Assembly (NCBI GenBank): GCA_019637395.1
Contig: JAHBVR010000012.1
Coordinates: forward strand, 1-64,000
Origin: Vulcanimicrobiota bacterium
GTDB lineage: Bacteria; Vulcanimicrobiota; Xenobia; Xenobiales; JADMJV01
Direction: 5' to 3'
Length of the DNA stretch: 64,000 bases
Each line of letters starts with the position of its first letter. Position 1 is the first letter of the stretch. Under the pieces are notes generated by a model. That model was not told the origin of the DNA and ran no database searches. It worked only from the letters and a program-made list of their open reading frames with translations. The position numbers were made by a program, and so were the translations under genes. Below are positions 32,709 through 44,034 of this stretch, piece after piece.

Positions 32709-35064
32709 CCAGTTGGGTGAAGACGTCGGCCACGCTTTTGCCGCCCAGGATGGCCAGCGGGGACATGCTTTCGGCTAACTTGCCGGCCAGTTGTTGATCG
32801 GAGAAGCTCTGCAAGGCCGCCACCAGATTGGGAGAAACGGCGCCGGCTTTGTTCACCACGGCTTCCACTTCAGCGCGCAGTTCGGCCAGTTTCTGTTCAA
32901 GGCGAGCCTGCTGGAAGCGCACCTCTTGCTCTTGCTGTTTGTCGCTGCGGGCTAACTGCGAGGCCAGCAGACTATCCAGGGTAGCCTGCTTTTCTTGCTC
33001 GGCCTGAAGGCGCTGGCTCTCCTGCAGGATCTCGGCCGCCAGGCGCGCCTGGTCGACTTCCAGGGTGGCATGGACACGCTGTTTTTGCAATTCCAGTTGA
33101 GTGCGCACGGTCTGAAAGCGCAGCGATTCGATCTCCTGGCGAATCTCCTCGCTCTTGCGGGTGGACTCCAGTTCGCGCTGCTCATCGGCCAGCGTAATCG
33201 CCTGGCGCACGGCTTGATGCTGGGCATCGGTCAGCATCTGGCCAATCGATTCGTCGCCAATGCTGACGTCCAGCACATCCACATCGTAGACGCGCATGCC
33301 GTTCTCGGCAAAGGTCCGCCCGCGCCGCTCCTGCTTGGGCCCCAGGATGGCGTCGCGCACCACCTCGATAGCCCGCCCGTAGAATTCCTCCAGACCCAGT
33401 TGCTTGATGGTGGCGCGCAGCAGCGAGCGCAGGTGATCGGCCAGGAATTTCACGTAGTTTTCCACCTGGAACCAGCGCTCGGGGTCTCCTTCAAAGTTGA
33501 CCCGGTAACTCAGGGTCAGGGCCACCTGGCAAAGGTCCCGGGTCTCGGCTTCGATGACGTCGGAGACTTTGTTGTTGAGAACGCGCAGATAGGCGGTGCG
33601 CAACACTCCATCGTCGCGCTTGGGAGTGCCGGTGGACAGTTGCAGCGCTTCCAAAGTCTCATCGTACTGTAGAAAAACGCTCTGAGGCCCGACCACCACC
33701 CGGCGGGTGCCCGTCTTGCTCACCACCATGACCGCGTAACCGGTCCAGACATCTATGGTGACCGCACCTTCATAGTTGACGTTGAGCGTCACCGAACGAG
33801 GGGGGCTGAAGCGCTGGCTACGGGTAAAATCGTCGGAAACCAACCCCTCCGCGACTTCCTCGCGGCGGCCGGGTCCCATAGCCTGAGCCACCCGCGCCTT
33901 CTCCCTGGCCGGCGCCACCTCGCCCCCGGACAGGCGCAGGTTGTAGTTCAGAACCTGCTGGTTGTCCGGATAAAAGAGCTCGCATTCGGCGGGGCTGAGA
34001 ACACGGCGCGCGATCACTTCCTTGCGCGGGTCCGGCAAAAACATGGCCGGTCCGACCTGCAGTTTGACTTCACCGGTCAGGCGGTTGAGCACGTAGCTGG
34101 CGGCGCCGGCCGGAATGGCCACCGCGTAAGTCAATTCGCTGCGCTGGTCGCCGTAACGAATAATGGCGTGCTCGGGCCGCGGAAAGTAAATCATCTGGTC
34201 GCGGCCGGTCAAAAACAGCTCCTCCCCCACCGTGCGCTCGGTGCCGTCGGCCTCAGTATAGGGGGCGATCACCTTTAAATAAATGCCGCTGATTTCGTTG
34301 AGCTCGATAGCCTTGAACTTGCGCGAGCCGTTTTTCTCCACGAAACGTTCGGTGGGCTCGGGGAAGACGACGTCGGGTCCCTTGATGTAGCGTTTGTTGC
34401 CGTCTTCATCGAGAAGAATGCAGTATTCCAGGCGCTCCAGGGTAACGGCGTCGCGGATGAAGTTGCCTCCCTCGTCGGGCAGCACCTCGATGCCGGTTGG
34501 GGGAATGTAAAAGCTGACTTCGGTGCCGCGAATGAGCAGTAGTTTGCCCAGCGTGAGATCAGGAACGTCGCGCGGGACTTCCTCTTCTTTTTGAGGCTTG
34601 ATGACCGCCCGGCCCCAGTTCTCGCGGGCGGCTTCTTCGTTGTAGACCTGCACCAACAGATACTGGTTGGAGCGCAGCAAGTGCCCGCGCACGACCTGAG
34701 CCACCTGGCCGGGCCAGAGGGGGAAGGTGGCCGGACCGGGGATATTGACCTTGCGCCCCAGGGTCAGGCGCACCAGTGTGTTGGGGCCGCTCTTGGCGTA
34801 TTCTTCGTCGCCCTCGCGGGCCGGATTTTCCAGCACGATGTACCAGCCTTCCTCGGCGTAGGGGAAGGCGGTGATGGATTCTTCCAAAGTGCAGCGCCGG
34901 TAGCGCCGGCTGTGCTCTTCGAAGATGACGGGACGATCGGTATTGGCCAGACTGGTCTTGTGCGGGCCTACGTAGGCGATCACGTTGCCCTTGGTCTCGT
35001 CCAGAATGAAGGCGAATTCGTTGGGCGCCAGCACCAGATCTCGTTCGCGTACGTTGTCGGCCAT
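32620..35064 (-). CDS. Major vault protein (MVP) homologue
   Basis: 814 aa (human MVP 893) from ATG 35064, with GGAGG at 10 nt. Order: N-terminal beta repeats (~1-450) with vault-repeat-like strands such as GPATFPLWPGQVAQVVRGHL, NEISGIYLKVIAPY and GPQSVFLQYDETLEALQLST; a shoulder domain related to SPFH (~490-605: SDVIEAETRDLCQVALTLSY, then ENGMRVYDVDVLDVSIGDES); a long cap helix (~605-735, Glu/Gln/Arg-rich, ending in AELRAEVEAVVNKAG); and a cap-ring segment (SPNLVAALQSFSDQQLAGKL) as in MVP. The shoulder-to-cap part aligns in order with animal MVP from memory. Flotillin/SPFH proteins lack the long beta-repeat part. MVP self-assembles into hollow vault shells. It overlaps the metallopeptidase gene 3' end by 89 nt. 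No obvious cargo gene is adjacent. Confidence 0.85.
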   Translation of the reverse strand: MADNVRERDLVLAPNEFAFILDETKGNVIAYVGPHKTSLANTDRPVIFEEHSRRYRRCTLEESITAFPYAEEGWYIVLENPAREGDEEYAKSGPNTLVRLTLGRKVNIPGPATFPLWPGQVAQVVRGHLLRSNQYLLVQVYNEEAARENWGRAVIKPQKEEEVPRDVPDLTLGKLLLIRGTEVSFYIPPTGIEVLPDEGGNFIRDAVTLERLEYCILLDEDGNKRYIKGPDVVFPEPTERFVEKNGSRKFKAIELNEISGIYLKVIAPYTEADGTERTVGEELFLTGRDQMIYFPRPEHAIIRYGDQRSELTYAVAIPAGAASYVLNRLTGEVKLQVGPAMFLPDPRKEVIARRVLSPAECELFYPDNQQVLNYNLRLSGGEVAPAREKARVAQAMGPGRREEVAEGLVSDDFTRSQRFSPPRSVTLNVNYEGAVTIDVWTGYAVMVVSKTGTRRVVVGPQSVFLQYDETLEALQLSTGTPKRDDGVLRTAYLRVLNNKVSDVIEAETRDLCQVALTLSYRVNFEGDPERWFQVENYVKFLADHLRSLLRATIKQLGLEEFYGRAIEVVRDAILGPKQERRGRTFAENGMRVYDVDVLDVSIGDESIGQMLTDAQHQAVRQAITLADEQRELESTRKSEEIRQEIESLRFQTVRTQLELQKQRVHATLEVDQARLAAEILQESQRLQAEQEKQATLDSLLASQLARSDKQQEQEVRFQQARLEQKLAELRAEVEAVVNKAGAVSPNLVAALQSFSDQQLAGKLAESMSPLAILGGKSVADVFTQLVKGSPLANAVEKWGVNGQTQPAALADDKS

Positions 35065-35130
35065 GGGGTTGCTACCTCCAAATTTCGGGTGAGTAGCTTT
35101 TACTATAAGCACATTACGCCATGGCTAACC

Positions 35131-35215
35131 GTGACTTCACGCACAGATTATCCGTTGGGTCAATTGCTGCTGGGTGGCCTGGACTCACTGGCTCTTGGCC
35201 AGATTCGATTTACGA
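35131..35215 (-). pseudogene. Decayed copy of the 3' end of the 37.3-38.5 kb hydrolase gene
   Basis: The blocks TGACTTCACGCACAGATTA, GTTGGG and GTCAATTGCTGCTGGGTGG recur at 37260-37320, where they hold the stop codon and last codons of the secreted hydrolase. The copy lacks a 12-bp piece (37289-37300) and then continues more weakly (CACTGGCT) after another deletion. It lies directly upstream of the vault protein gene and has no coding role. Confidence 0.65.
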
Positions 35216-35313
35216 CGAGCAACAGCAATAGTATGGGCCTGAATCGACTGCTAAAGCTTGCTCCGGCCCCTGGTTAATGCTACCTTACAAAGAGCAAGGC
35301 ACCGGAGGACGTT

Positions 35314-35601
35314 TTGAGCAAGCCAACCAGCAAGACACTTAGCAAGACATACAGACTCCATCGCAATTGCATCGACAATATCGAACTGCTCGTCAAGGCC
35401 GGGCGAGCGGAAACTCAGACGGCCCTGTTAGAAATGCTGGTATCCAGAGAAAAAGCCCGATACGATATGGAGCGAGAAGAAGAAGAGCTGGATCGGGCCT
35501 GGGCGCTCGCCATGGAGTCTTCGGAATACTGCGCGGAAATGAAAGCCATCCAGTCTGATTTTGCCAGTTCCGATGCTGAAACGGCTCGTAGAATCCCATG
35601 A
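35314..35601 (+). CDS. Ribbon-helix-helix-like antitoxin of MazEF/PemIK type
   Basis: 95 aa from TTG 35314 (GGAGG, 5-nt spacing). The N-terminal YRLHRNCIDNIELLVKAGRA, then ETQTALLEMLVSREK, is compatible with a short DNA-binding fold, and the acidic C-terminal tail (MEREEEELDRAWALAMESSE) is suited to bind the toxin. It overlaps the MazF-like gene by ATGA, the classic arrangement. It would neutralise the toxin and repress the operon. Confidence 0.75.
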   Translation: MSKPTSKTLSKTYRLHRNCIDNIELLVKAGRAETQTALLEMLVSREKARYDMEREEEELDRAWALAMESSEYCAEMKAIQSDFASSDAETARRIP

Positions 35602-35969
35602 GATTACGTTGGTCTGTTTGGCGGGCCAATTTAGACCCAACCTCCGGTCACGAGCAGTCAGGATTTCGTCCGGTTCTTATCATTTCTAACGAAGTTTTTA
35701 ATCGGAGGGCCGGTCTGTTGACGGTCTTACCTCTGATCACTGCTCGCCGAGCGGTCCATCCCTGGGAGGTCTTTCTTCCCGCGGATGCCTGCGGGCTTCC
35801 TCATGACTCGATTGTATTACCGCACCAAATTCGTACCGTTGCCGCGAATCGACTACAGGCCCCAGCTTACGGACGCATTTCTCAAGCAATGCTTCGCCGG
35901 GCGATTGCCGACAAAGTTCTGAACCACTGCGGGTTCTCCGACCTGAGCAGACTCGAACTGGAGGAATAG
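35598..35969 (+). CDS. MazF/PemK family mRNA interferase toxin
   Basis: 123 aa. The start VWRANLDPTSGHEQSGFRPV, then LIISNEVFN, is the standard MazF N-terminus with the conserved Arg and Gly-rich loop (usually G.EQ.G.RP.vvis). The central LPADACGLPHDSIVLPHQIR and the end-segment match the family, so the toxin seems intact. It acts as a sequence-specific endoribonuclease. Its frame is coupled to the antitoxin. Confidence 0.9.
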   Translation: MRLRWSVWRANLDPTSGHEQSGFRPVLIISNEVFNRRAGLLTVLPLITARRAVHPWEVFLPADACGLPHDSIVLPHQIRTVAANRLQAPAYGRISQAMLRRAIADKVLNHCGFSDLSRLELEE

Positions 35970-36124
35970 TCCTCTCCGCAGCCCGCCCCGAGCTAAAAAC
36001 CTTTCACCTGAGCAGTCTGATGGGGCGGGCGGCCACGACCAGATCGACGGTTCCTGCTGCAGCAGCGTCTATACCACTTCGTTGAGTTCCACATAGCTGG
36101 GAACCGTGGCCGTGGCCAGCAAGC

Positions 36125-36970
36125 CTAGGCGAACGGGTACTTCTGGCCGCAGTTGGAGCACACTTCCGACTCGGGATGCAGCTTTTCCTGACATTGGAGA
36201 CAGGGGCGAAGCTTCAGGCCGGGGGCTCCGTAAACGGGCGCTTTCCCTTCGATCACTCCCGGACGGTTGTAAAAGTGGGACAGAGGGTGGAAGTCGGAAG
36301 CCGGGCCCAGCAGCGCGGGCACCTGAATGCCGAGGAAAACCGCCAGAAACACTTCCTGCTGAGACCACAGGCCGACGGCGGTCAGGGTGGTAAGGCCAGC
36401 CATGATCCGACTGCAGGTCTGCAGCGGGACTACCGAAGATAACAGCGAGGCCAGCGCCTGGCCGCCGTCCAACGGATAGGCGGGCAGCATCAGGTTGAAG
36501 CAAAAGAGCATCATCTGCATTTTCAGTACCAGAAAAAGCCCGACGCCGACTGAAGAAGTGAGCTGACCCGAAGGCTCAAAGTCCAGCGGCCAGAAATCAC
36601 TGATCTGCAATCCGTAGCCCTGCCCCCAGAGGCCGGCCGCGCAAGCCAGCGCCAGCAGCAGATTGACCAGCGGCCCGGCCAGCGAAATCCACACAGAATT
36701 CAAGACGTTACCGCGATTGGCCTCGGTGTAGGCGACGCCCCCCAGCGGCCAGAGCACGATCGAATCGGCTCTCCCGCCCACGCTGCGAGCCGCGAAGCAA
36801 TGGCCTAACTCGTGGAACAATACGCTGGCGAAGAGTATGCCGTAGAGCAGCAGACCGATCAGGTCAAACCCGTCTTGAAAGAACCAGCCGGCCGCCAGCA
36901 GAAAGCTCCAGTGCAACCGGACCTCGATTCCCGCCAGACGCCCCAGAACGATGCCGGAAGGATAGAGCAT
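36125..36970 (-). CDS. M50 family site-2-type metalloprotease with C-terminal zinc ribbon
   Basis: 281 aa, multi-pass membrane protein. The zinc site is LFHELGHCFAARSVGG (HExxH) in helix 2, and the third ligand Asp is in NLMLPAYPLDGGQAL. The C-terminal tail after the last helix is a double-CxxC zinc ribbon (PCLQCQEKLHPESEVCSNCG). It resembles stand-alone S2P homologues of the SpoIVFB/Rip subclass that cleave membrane-bound anti-sigma factors or transcription factors, but the substrate is unknown. A 155-nt gap after it (35970-36124) shows nothing clear. Confidence 0.9.
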   Translation of the reverse strand: MLYPSGIVLGRLAGIEVRLHWSFLLAAGWFFQDGFDLIGLLLYGILFASVLFHELGHCFAARSVGGRADSIVLWPLGGVAYTEANRGNVLNSVWISLAGPLVNLLLALACAAGLWGQGYGLQISDFWPLDFEPSGQLTSSVGVGLFLVLKMQMMLFCFNLMLPAYPLDGGQALASLLSSVVPLQTCSRIMAGLTTLTAVGLWSQQEVFLAVFLGIQVPALLGPASDFHPLSHFYNRPGVIEGKAPVYGAPGLKLRPCLQCQEKLHPESEVCSNCGQKYPFA

Positions 36971-37089
36971 CTTTCGGAAATTCTACGCTTCCTCTTCCCA
37001 GTCCCCGCGAAGTCGAAGATTAGCGCAAGACCGGCGGCGGGAAGCCCAGTCCATCGGCGGATTTGTTTTGTGTTTTTGTTCGTTACTCG

Positions 37090-37262
37090 ATGCTATCCAC
37101 GGTGGAGCAACGAGTCCAGGCCTGCTGCCAGGACGTCCTGGAGCAACTCGGAGCCCGCGCCGGCAAGGCTCTCGAGACCGCCTGCGCCTCCCTACGGAAG
37201 ACTTCGTGCACCACCGCGAGAGGGTCGAGGCCACGCTCAAAACAACCGAGGGAAAGTCATGA
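37090..37262 (+). pseudogene. Possible small frameshifted ORF
   Basis: ATG 37090 opens LSTVEQRVQACCQDVLEQLG and then ARAGKALETACASL. A one-step frame change near 37195 continues EDFVHHRERVEATLKTTEGKS before a stop at 37262. Together these would make a plausible ~55-residue helical protein; either frame alone runs into low-complexity residues. No family is recognised. The region 36971-37275 otherwise shows nothing. Confidence 0.25.
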
Positions 37263-37275
37263 CTTCACGCACAGA

Positions 37276-38511
37276 TTACCAGTTGGGCGCGCCCGCCCGG
37301 GTCAATTGCTGCTGGGTGGGCCAGTAGCCGCGCTTGATGGTCACGCACTGGCTGTCTTTCCGTTCCGCTTTGACTCTGGCGGGGGTGTTGCGCATCAACC
37401 GGGCCTGCTCCTCGGTGGTGCCGTCGGCCAGATGTTTACTGCTGCCGCATAAGATCTTCTCGAGTCGCCACAGGGCCACCATTTGGGTGCAAAGATAGGG
37501 GCTGTCCAGCCAGGGTTTGATAGCTTCGGCGCGCTCGGGCAGAGAGCGAACCTTGTCCATTTGAGCCACTTCCGGGGGCTTGGGATACTGAGTAGGCCTG
37601 GCCACGTAAAGTGCCGTGGGCAACATGCGCAGCAACCGCTCTTTCGAGAGATACTGGGAAAAGTCATGGCTGGTGGGCACATCCTGGTTGTCCAGCATGA
37701 GAGTGCGGTTGCCCATCAGGGTATCCCACTGCCCTTCGGCCATGCCCGGGATGGCCGTGCCGCCGGCATAGCCGCGACTGAACTTGCGCACCAGCAGGGC
37801 CTTGTCGCGATCGCCGACGTAGCTGGAAATGGTCATCCAGTGCATGCCCACGCGCGGATTTTTGGCGGCAAAGGACATGCCGCTTTTCTTCCACACGTCA
37901 TAGTCGAGATCGGAGCCCAAAAGCCCGTAAAAGTTCGTTTTCAACGGAGTGCCGGGCGCATAGGCGGCCGGGAAGTTCTTGGCGTCGTCCTGATAGGTCA
38001 ACTCAGGATAGATGGCGGCGGCGCTCACTTCGCAGCCGAGACTGTGGCCCAGCACGTCCAGCCTGGTTCCAGGGGAGCGTTGCTCTACGGCCAGCAACAA
38101 TTGGCGCAAGGGTAGGCGGCCGACCGTGCGGGCACGACTGATGGCCGTGAAATAGGCATCTTCGGTCTGCCAGGGCACCTGGTCGCCGGGAATGGCCGAT
38201 TCCCACTCCACTCCCAGCACGGCCGAGCGAATGCCGCGCGCGTCGAAGATTTCTTTGATGTTGTCTGACACCCTGGCATAGTCTTCCTTGGTTTCGTCTT
38301 TGGGAATGCCGTAGCCGTGAACCATTACCACCAGATGTTCCGGCTTCTGGGCGAGAATCGGGGCCACGGATTTGTCGATCTGTTCGTTGGTCAGAGCCTC
38401 GCCTTTGCCGAGCCAGACCGGGCTGTAGCGTCCGGGGCCGGCGGTTTTGTCCTGGGCGGCGGCAGGCAGACAGGCCAGCACCAGGTAGAGAAGAGTTTTG
38501 AGGTTGCGCAT
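37276..38511 (-). CDS. Secreted alpha/beta hydrolase
   Basis: 411 aa. There is a signal peptide (LKTLLYLVLACLPAAAQ). The hydrolase core has HLVVMVHGYGIPKDE (oxyanion strand) and LDVLGHSLGCEVSAAA, with the nucleophile Ser in GHSLG. A downstream Asp/His completes a triad that I did not assign. It resembles the DUF900/esterase group. It is divergent from the MFS gene, and its 3' end is partly copied at 35131-35215. Confidence 0.75.
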   Translation of the reverse strand: MRNLKTLLYLVLACLPAAAQDKTAGPGRYSPVWLGKGEALTNEQIDKSVAPILAQKPEHLVVMVHGYGIPKDETKEDYARVSDNIKEIFDARGIRSAVLGVEWESAIPGDQVPWQTEDAYFTAISRARTVGRLPLRQLLLAVEQRSPGTRLDVLGHSLGCEVSAAAIYPELTYQDDAKNFPAAYAPGTPLKTNFYGLLGSDLDYDVWKKSGMSFAAKNPRVGMHWMTISSYVGDRDKALLVRKFSRGYAGGTAIPGMAEGQWDTLMGNRTLMLDNQDVPTSHDFSQYLSKERLLRMLPTALYVARPTQYPKPPEVAQMDKVRSLPERAEAIKPWLDSPYLCTQMVALWRLEKILCGSSKHLADGTTEEQARLMRNTPARVKAERKDSQCVTIKRGYWPTQQQLTRAGAPNW

Positions 38512-38632
38512 ACGGCCCTCCCTTAGTAAGTCTGTTGTGAATTTATTCTGGTTTGGTTTGTTTTGACAGTGATCAAAGTGGAAAAAGAAACAGGACCGAA
38601 GTCCCTGATCGAACCGAAAACCCGCATGTTAG

Positions 38633-41366
<2,734 letters not shown>

Positions 41367-41367
41367 C

Positions 41368-41592
41368 TTACTCCTTGGGAGTAAAGGAGAAGCTTACCTC
41401 GCTCTGATCCAGCTCCTTGACGTTGCTTAACTGAATGACCAGCGAAGCAGAGGCATGGCAGCCCGTGAGGTAAATCTCTTCGAGCATATCTTCACCCGAA
41501 GAGACTTCGGCGTAGCCGCTCAACACGCCGATGAAACAGCGCTGATCCATCGTTACCACTCGGGTTAATTTGCCAACTTCAAACTGTGCCAT
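41368..41592 (-). CDS. Hypothetical protein, 74 aa, coupled to P450
   Basis: ATG 41592 follows GAGGAG. It is a soluble, acidic small protein with a beta-rich look (VVTMDQRCFIGVLSGYAEVS, VIQLSNV, SEVSFSFTPKE) and no known motif. Its stop lies 1 nt before the TTG start of the P450 gene, so co-translation is likely and a functional link is plausible, but I cannot assign a role. Confidence 0.6.
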   Translation of the reverse strand: MAQFEVGKLTRVVTMDQRCFIGVLSGYAEVSSGEDMLEEIYLTGCHASASLVIQLSNVKELDQSEVSFSFTPKE

Positions 41593-41605
41593 GATGATCT
41601 CCTCT

Positions 41606-43300
41606 TTATGGTTTCAGCAACCTGACAATATAGCGAGGGGCCGGGGACCCGAAGGCCAGGATGTGATCATGCACACTCTGCCAACTCTCGTCGGGATGAG
41701 CCGCTCGATAGGCTGCGACCAGATCGTTGACTTCGCAGTTTCCTACGTAATAGGTGGAAAGCTGGGCGCTGGTCAAACAGGCGCGCCGCCACTTGGCGGT
41801 GGCTTCCCCCTCCTCTTGAAAGCCGGCCCGCATCAGCCAGCGCACCGCTTCTTCTTCGCTCAACTGGCCGGCGTGCACTTTCTGGTCCAGCAGGGCGTTC
41901 AAGATCAGACGTAAGCGCATCTTCAACTGCTGCATGTGCACGGCCGGACCACCGTAGCCCTGGGAGACCATCAACTGCTCGGCGTAGGTAGCCCAGCCTT
42001 CCACGAAGGTCCCGCTTTGCAGGATGGCCCGCACTTTGGTGGGAGCCTGAAACTTGTTGGCGTGCATCAGTTGCAGAAAATGACCGGGCATGGCTTCATG
42101 CACGGTCAGGTCATCCAGCATGGCCTTGTTGTATTCGCGGTAAAAGCTCAGAGAACGCTCGGCACTCCAGTCCGCCGGGGTGGGAGCGATGGCGTAATAG
42201 GTGGTGCCGCCCTGCTCCAGAGGTCCGGGAGAGTCGCAATAGGCGATGGCCACGCCGCGGTTGAACTCGGGCATCTCGATGATCTGGCAGGGTTCCGGCG
42301 GCAGGCTGACCAGTTGGCGGTCGCGCACGAAAGCGGTGGCCTTCTTCAAGGATTCGCCGGCCAGCGGCACAATGGTGCGGCTGTCCGGGCGATCTTCGGC
42401 CAATTTGTTGAGCACGGCCCGGCAGACTTCCGTGTCACTGAGCCGGTGCGCCGAACGATGAGTGTAGAGAAGTCGGGCCACGCGGGCCATCTCCTGGTGC
42501 GTGCGGACCAGGTCTTTTTCGGCGTGGGCCTGCAGTTCTTCCGGGGTCAGTGACGACTCCAGGGTGAAATAGAGCTTTTTGCGCCAGCGTTCGCGGCCCA
42601 GCCGAAAGTCACCGTGAGAGCGGGGCAAAAGGTCCTTTTCCAACCAGGCGCCGTAATCGCGAAGGGCCTGCACGGCTACTCCGCGCGCCGCCTCCAGGTG
42701 AGCCCGTTTCTCGGGAGCCTGTTTGATGAACTCCTCCAGATCGTTTTCCAGGAAGGCGATGGTGCCGGTGTTTTGAGCGATGGCCGTCTGGCAATGCAGC
42801 GGGGGCGGATTGTCCAGTTGGGCGCGGGCTTGCTGCAGGAACACCGGCAGCCTCTCGAGCCGCAACGCCACTGCTTCCAGACGTTGTGACATGGGCGCGT
42901 AGTCCCGAGCCACGATCGCGAATAAGGCCGGACCAGGGTTGTAGACCAGCGGATTCCAGCGCCATTCTTTGAGCTCGCCGGCGGCCCACAACTGGCCTTT
43001 GAGGTAATGAATGAGCATGTCGCGGTCGACCGCGTTTTCGCGACTCAACTCAGAGGTTTGCAGCCCTTCCAGACGGGCCAGCAACTCTTTGGCGAAGGTC
43101 AAATTGCGCTCCAGGCCGGCCTGGGAAACGTCACTCCACTCGCCGTCGTAGCGATGATCCCCCAGCATGGTGGCCGTCTCGGGATTGGAGCGCAGATAGC
43201 CTTCGAGGAAGTCGCCGGCCACTTGGGCGAAGCGGTCGTCGGCCGGGGCAGCCCAGCCGAGGGAAGCGAGGGCCAGGGTGAGAATCAATTTTTTAAGCAC
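41606..43300 (-). CDS. DUF885 family secreted metallopeptidase-like protein
   Basis: 564 aa. The signal peptide is LKKLILTLALASLGWAAPA, and the N-terminal part includes LRSNPETATMLGDHRYDGEW, typical of DUF885. The motif LTVHEAMPGHFLQLMHANKF (HExxxH-like) and the later region GTFVEGWATYAEQLM are the conserved metal-site blocks of this family. The family is widespread in Gram-negative periplasms with unclear substrates. It overlaps the 114-aa gene by 8 nt. Confidence 0.87.
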   Translation of the reverse strand: MLKKLILTLALASLGWAAPADDRFAQVAGDFLEGYLRSNPETATMLGDHRYDGEWSDVSQAGLERNLTFAKELLARLEGLQTSELSRENAVDRDMLIHYLKGQLWAAGELKEWRWNPLVYNPGPALFAIVARDYAPMSQRLEAVALRLERLPVFLQQARAQLDNPPPLHCQTAIAQNTGTIAFLENDLEEFIKQAPEKRAHLEAARGVAVQALRDYGAWLEKDLLPRSHGDFRLGRERWRKKLYFTLESSLTPEELQAHAEKDLVRTHQEMARVARLLYTHRSAHRLSDTEVCRAVLNKLAEDRPDSRTIVPLAGESLKKATAFVRDRQLVSLPPEPCQIIEMPEFNRGVAIAYCDSPGPLEQGGTTYYAIAPTPADWSAERSLSFYREYNKAMLDDLTVHEAMPGHFLQLMHANKFQAPTKVRAILQSGTFVEGWATYAEQLMVSQGYGGPAVHMQQLKMRLRLILNALLDQKVHAGQLSEEEAVRWLMRAGFQEEGEATAKWRRACLTSAQLSTYYVGNCEVNDLVAAYRAAHPDESWQSVHDHILAFGSPAPRYIVRLLKP

Positions 43301-43637
43301 GCTTTAATTCCTTCGCCAGGCGCAGCAGGGCATAGAGCATGTCCTCGCCCTCGTCGTTGCTCAAAGCCTCCCGCAGCTCCTCGAAGATATCGGGGTGAGC
43401 CTTCAGGTTGGACTGCAGCAGATCGGTAGCCGCCAGCATCACTTCGGTGCTCTCTTCCTCATCGAGCCAGCGCAACGCATTGTTCAGGTAGTTTTGCAGA
43501 AAGGGCAGCGGGGGCAGGCGGCGCAGCAATTCAGCCCGCAGCTCGGGCACGCCCACTTCGCCTTCATCGTCGCCTTGCTGGGGGGGAAGGGCGTCTTCCT
43601 CACCTTCCCCATCGTAATCCGGCCAGTCTTCGCTCAA
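43293..43637 (-). CDS. Acidic hypothetical protein, 114 aa
   Basis: Strongly acidic at the N-terminus (DGEGEEDALPPQQGDDEGEV), then a helical region (LLRRLPPLPFLQNYLNNALR, EVMLAATDLLQSNLK) and a basic tail KELKRA. There is no signal peptide. It overlaps the TerB-like gene by ATGA and the DUF885 gene by 8 nt, so the three are co-translated. No recognised domain. Confidence 0.6.
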   Translation of the reverse strand: MSEDWPDYDGEGEEDALPPQQGDDEGEVGVPELRAELLRRLPPLPFLQNYLNNALRWLDEEESTEVMLAATDLLQSNLKAHPDIFEELREALSNDEGEDMLYALLRLAKELKRA

Positions 43638-44017
43638 GGGGCCAGGACGCTTTGGCGCATCTCCTCGAGTGTGTCTCCGGAGACTCCCAGTTTATGGCTC
43701 AGGTCCTTCAAAAGGTCGAGCTCTTCCAGGCTGGTCTCCCCATCCTCGAGCGAAACAGAGAGCAGAAAGCGCAGGAAGGTCTCACGATCTTCGCCTTCCG
43801 GCAGAGCTTCTCGCAGCTCCCCTTCACTGGGCAAAGGCGGGGCTCCCTTGAGCATCTCCTGGCGTTGTTCGGTGGGAACCTGGAGCTGGTCCATCACCTT
43901 TTCAATCCACTCCAGCTCGCCCTCGGCCAGGGAGCCGTCGGCCCAGGCCAGCGCCACCAGTGTCTTCAGCAAGGTAAAGTCTTGATCGGTCATGCTCATC
44001 GGGTCTTGGCTGCTCAT
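43634..44017 (-). CDS. TerB-like / DUF533-type small acidic protein
   Basis: 127 aa. The block LLKTLVALAWADGSLAEGEL, then EWIEKVMDQL, matches the TerB (tellurite resistance) helical fold, and the later LRFLLSVSLEDGETSLEELD is the second conserved repeat of acidic metal-ligand helices. Proteins of this type are thought to sense or bind divalent cations at the membrane. No terC or other ter genes are nearby. It sits between the sucrase/ferredoxin-like gene and the acidic protein. Confidence 0.75.
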   Translation of the reverse strand: MSSQDPMSMTDQDFTLLKTLVALAWADGSLAEGELEWIEKVMDQLQVPTEQRQEMLKGAPPLPSEGELREALPEGEDRETFLRFLLSVSLEDGETSLEELDLLKDLSHKLGVSGDTLEEMRQSVLAP

Positions 44018-44034
44018 CCGGCCCAGTTCCTCCT

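Noticed and set aside
32620-35064. Plain flotillin/SPFH protein
   Set aside because: The long beta-repeat N-terminal half and cap-ring tail are not found in flotillins, so MVP fits better.
36069-36124. Peptide-like reading ATATVPSYVELNEVV on the minus strand after the M50 gene
   Set aside because: Short, no start signal and no recognised family; probably chance.
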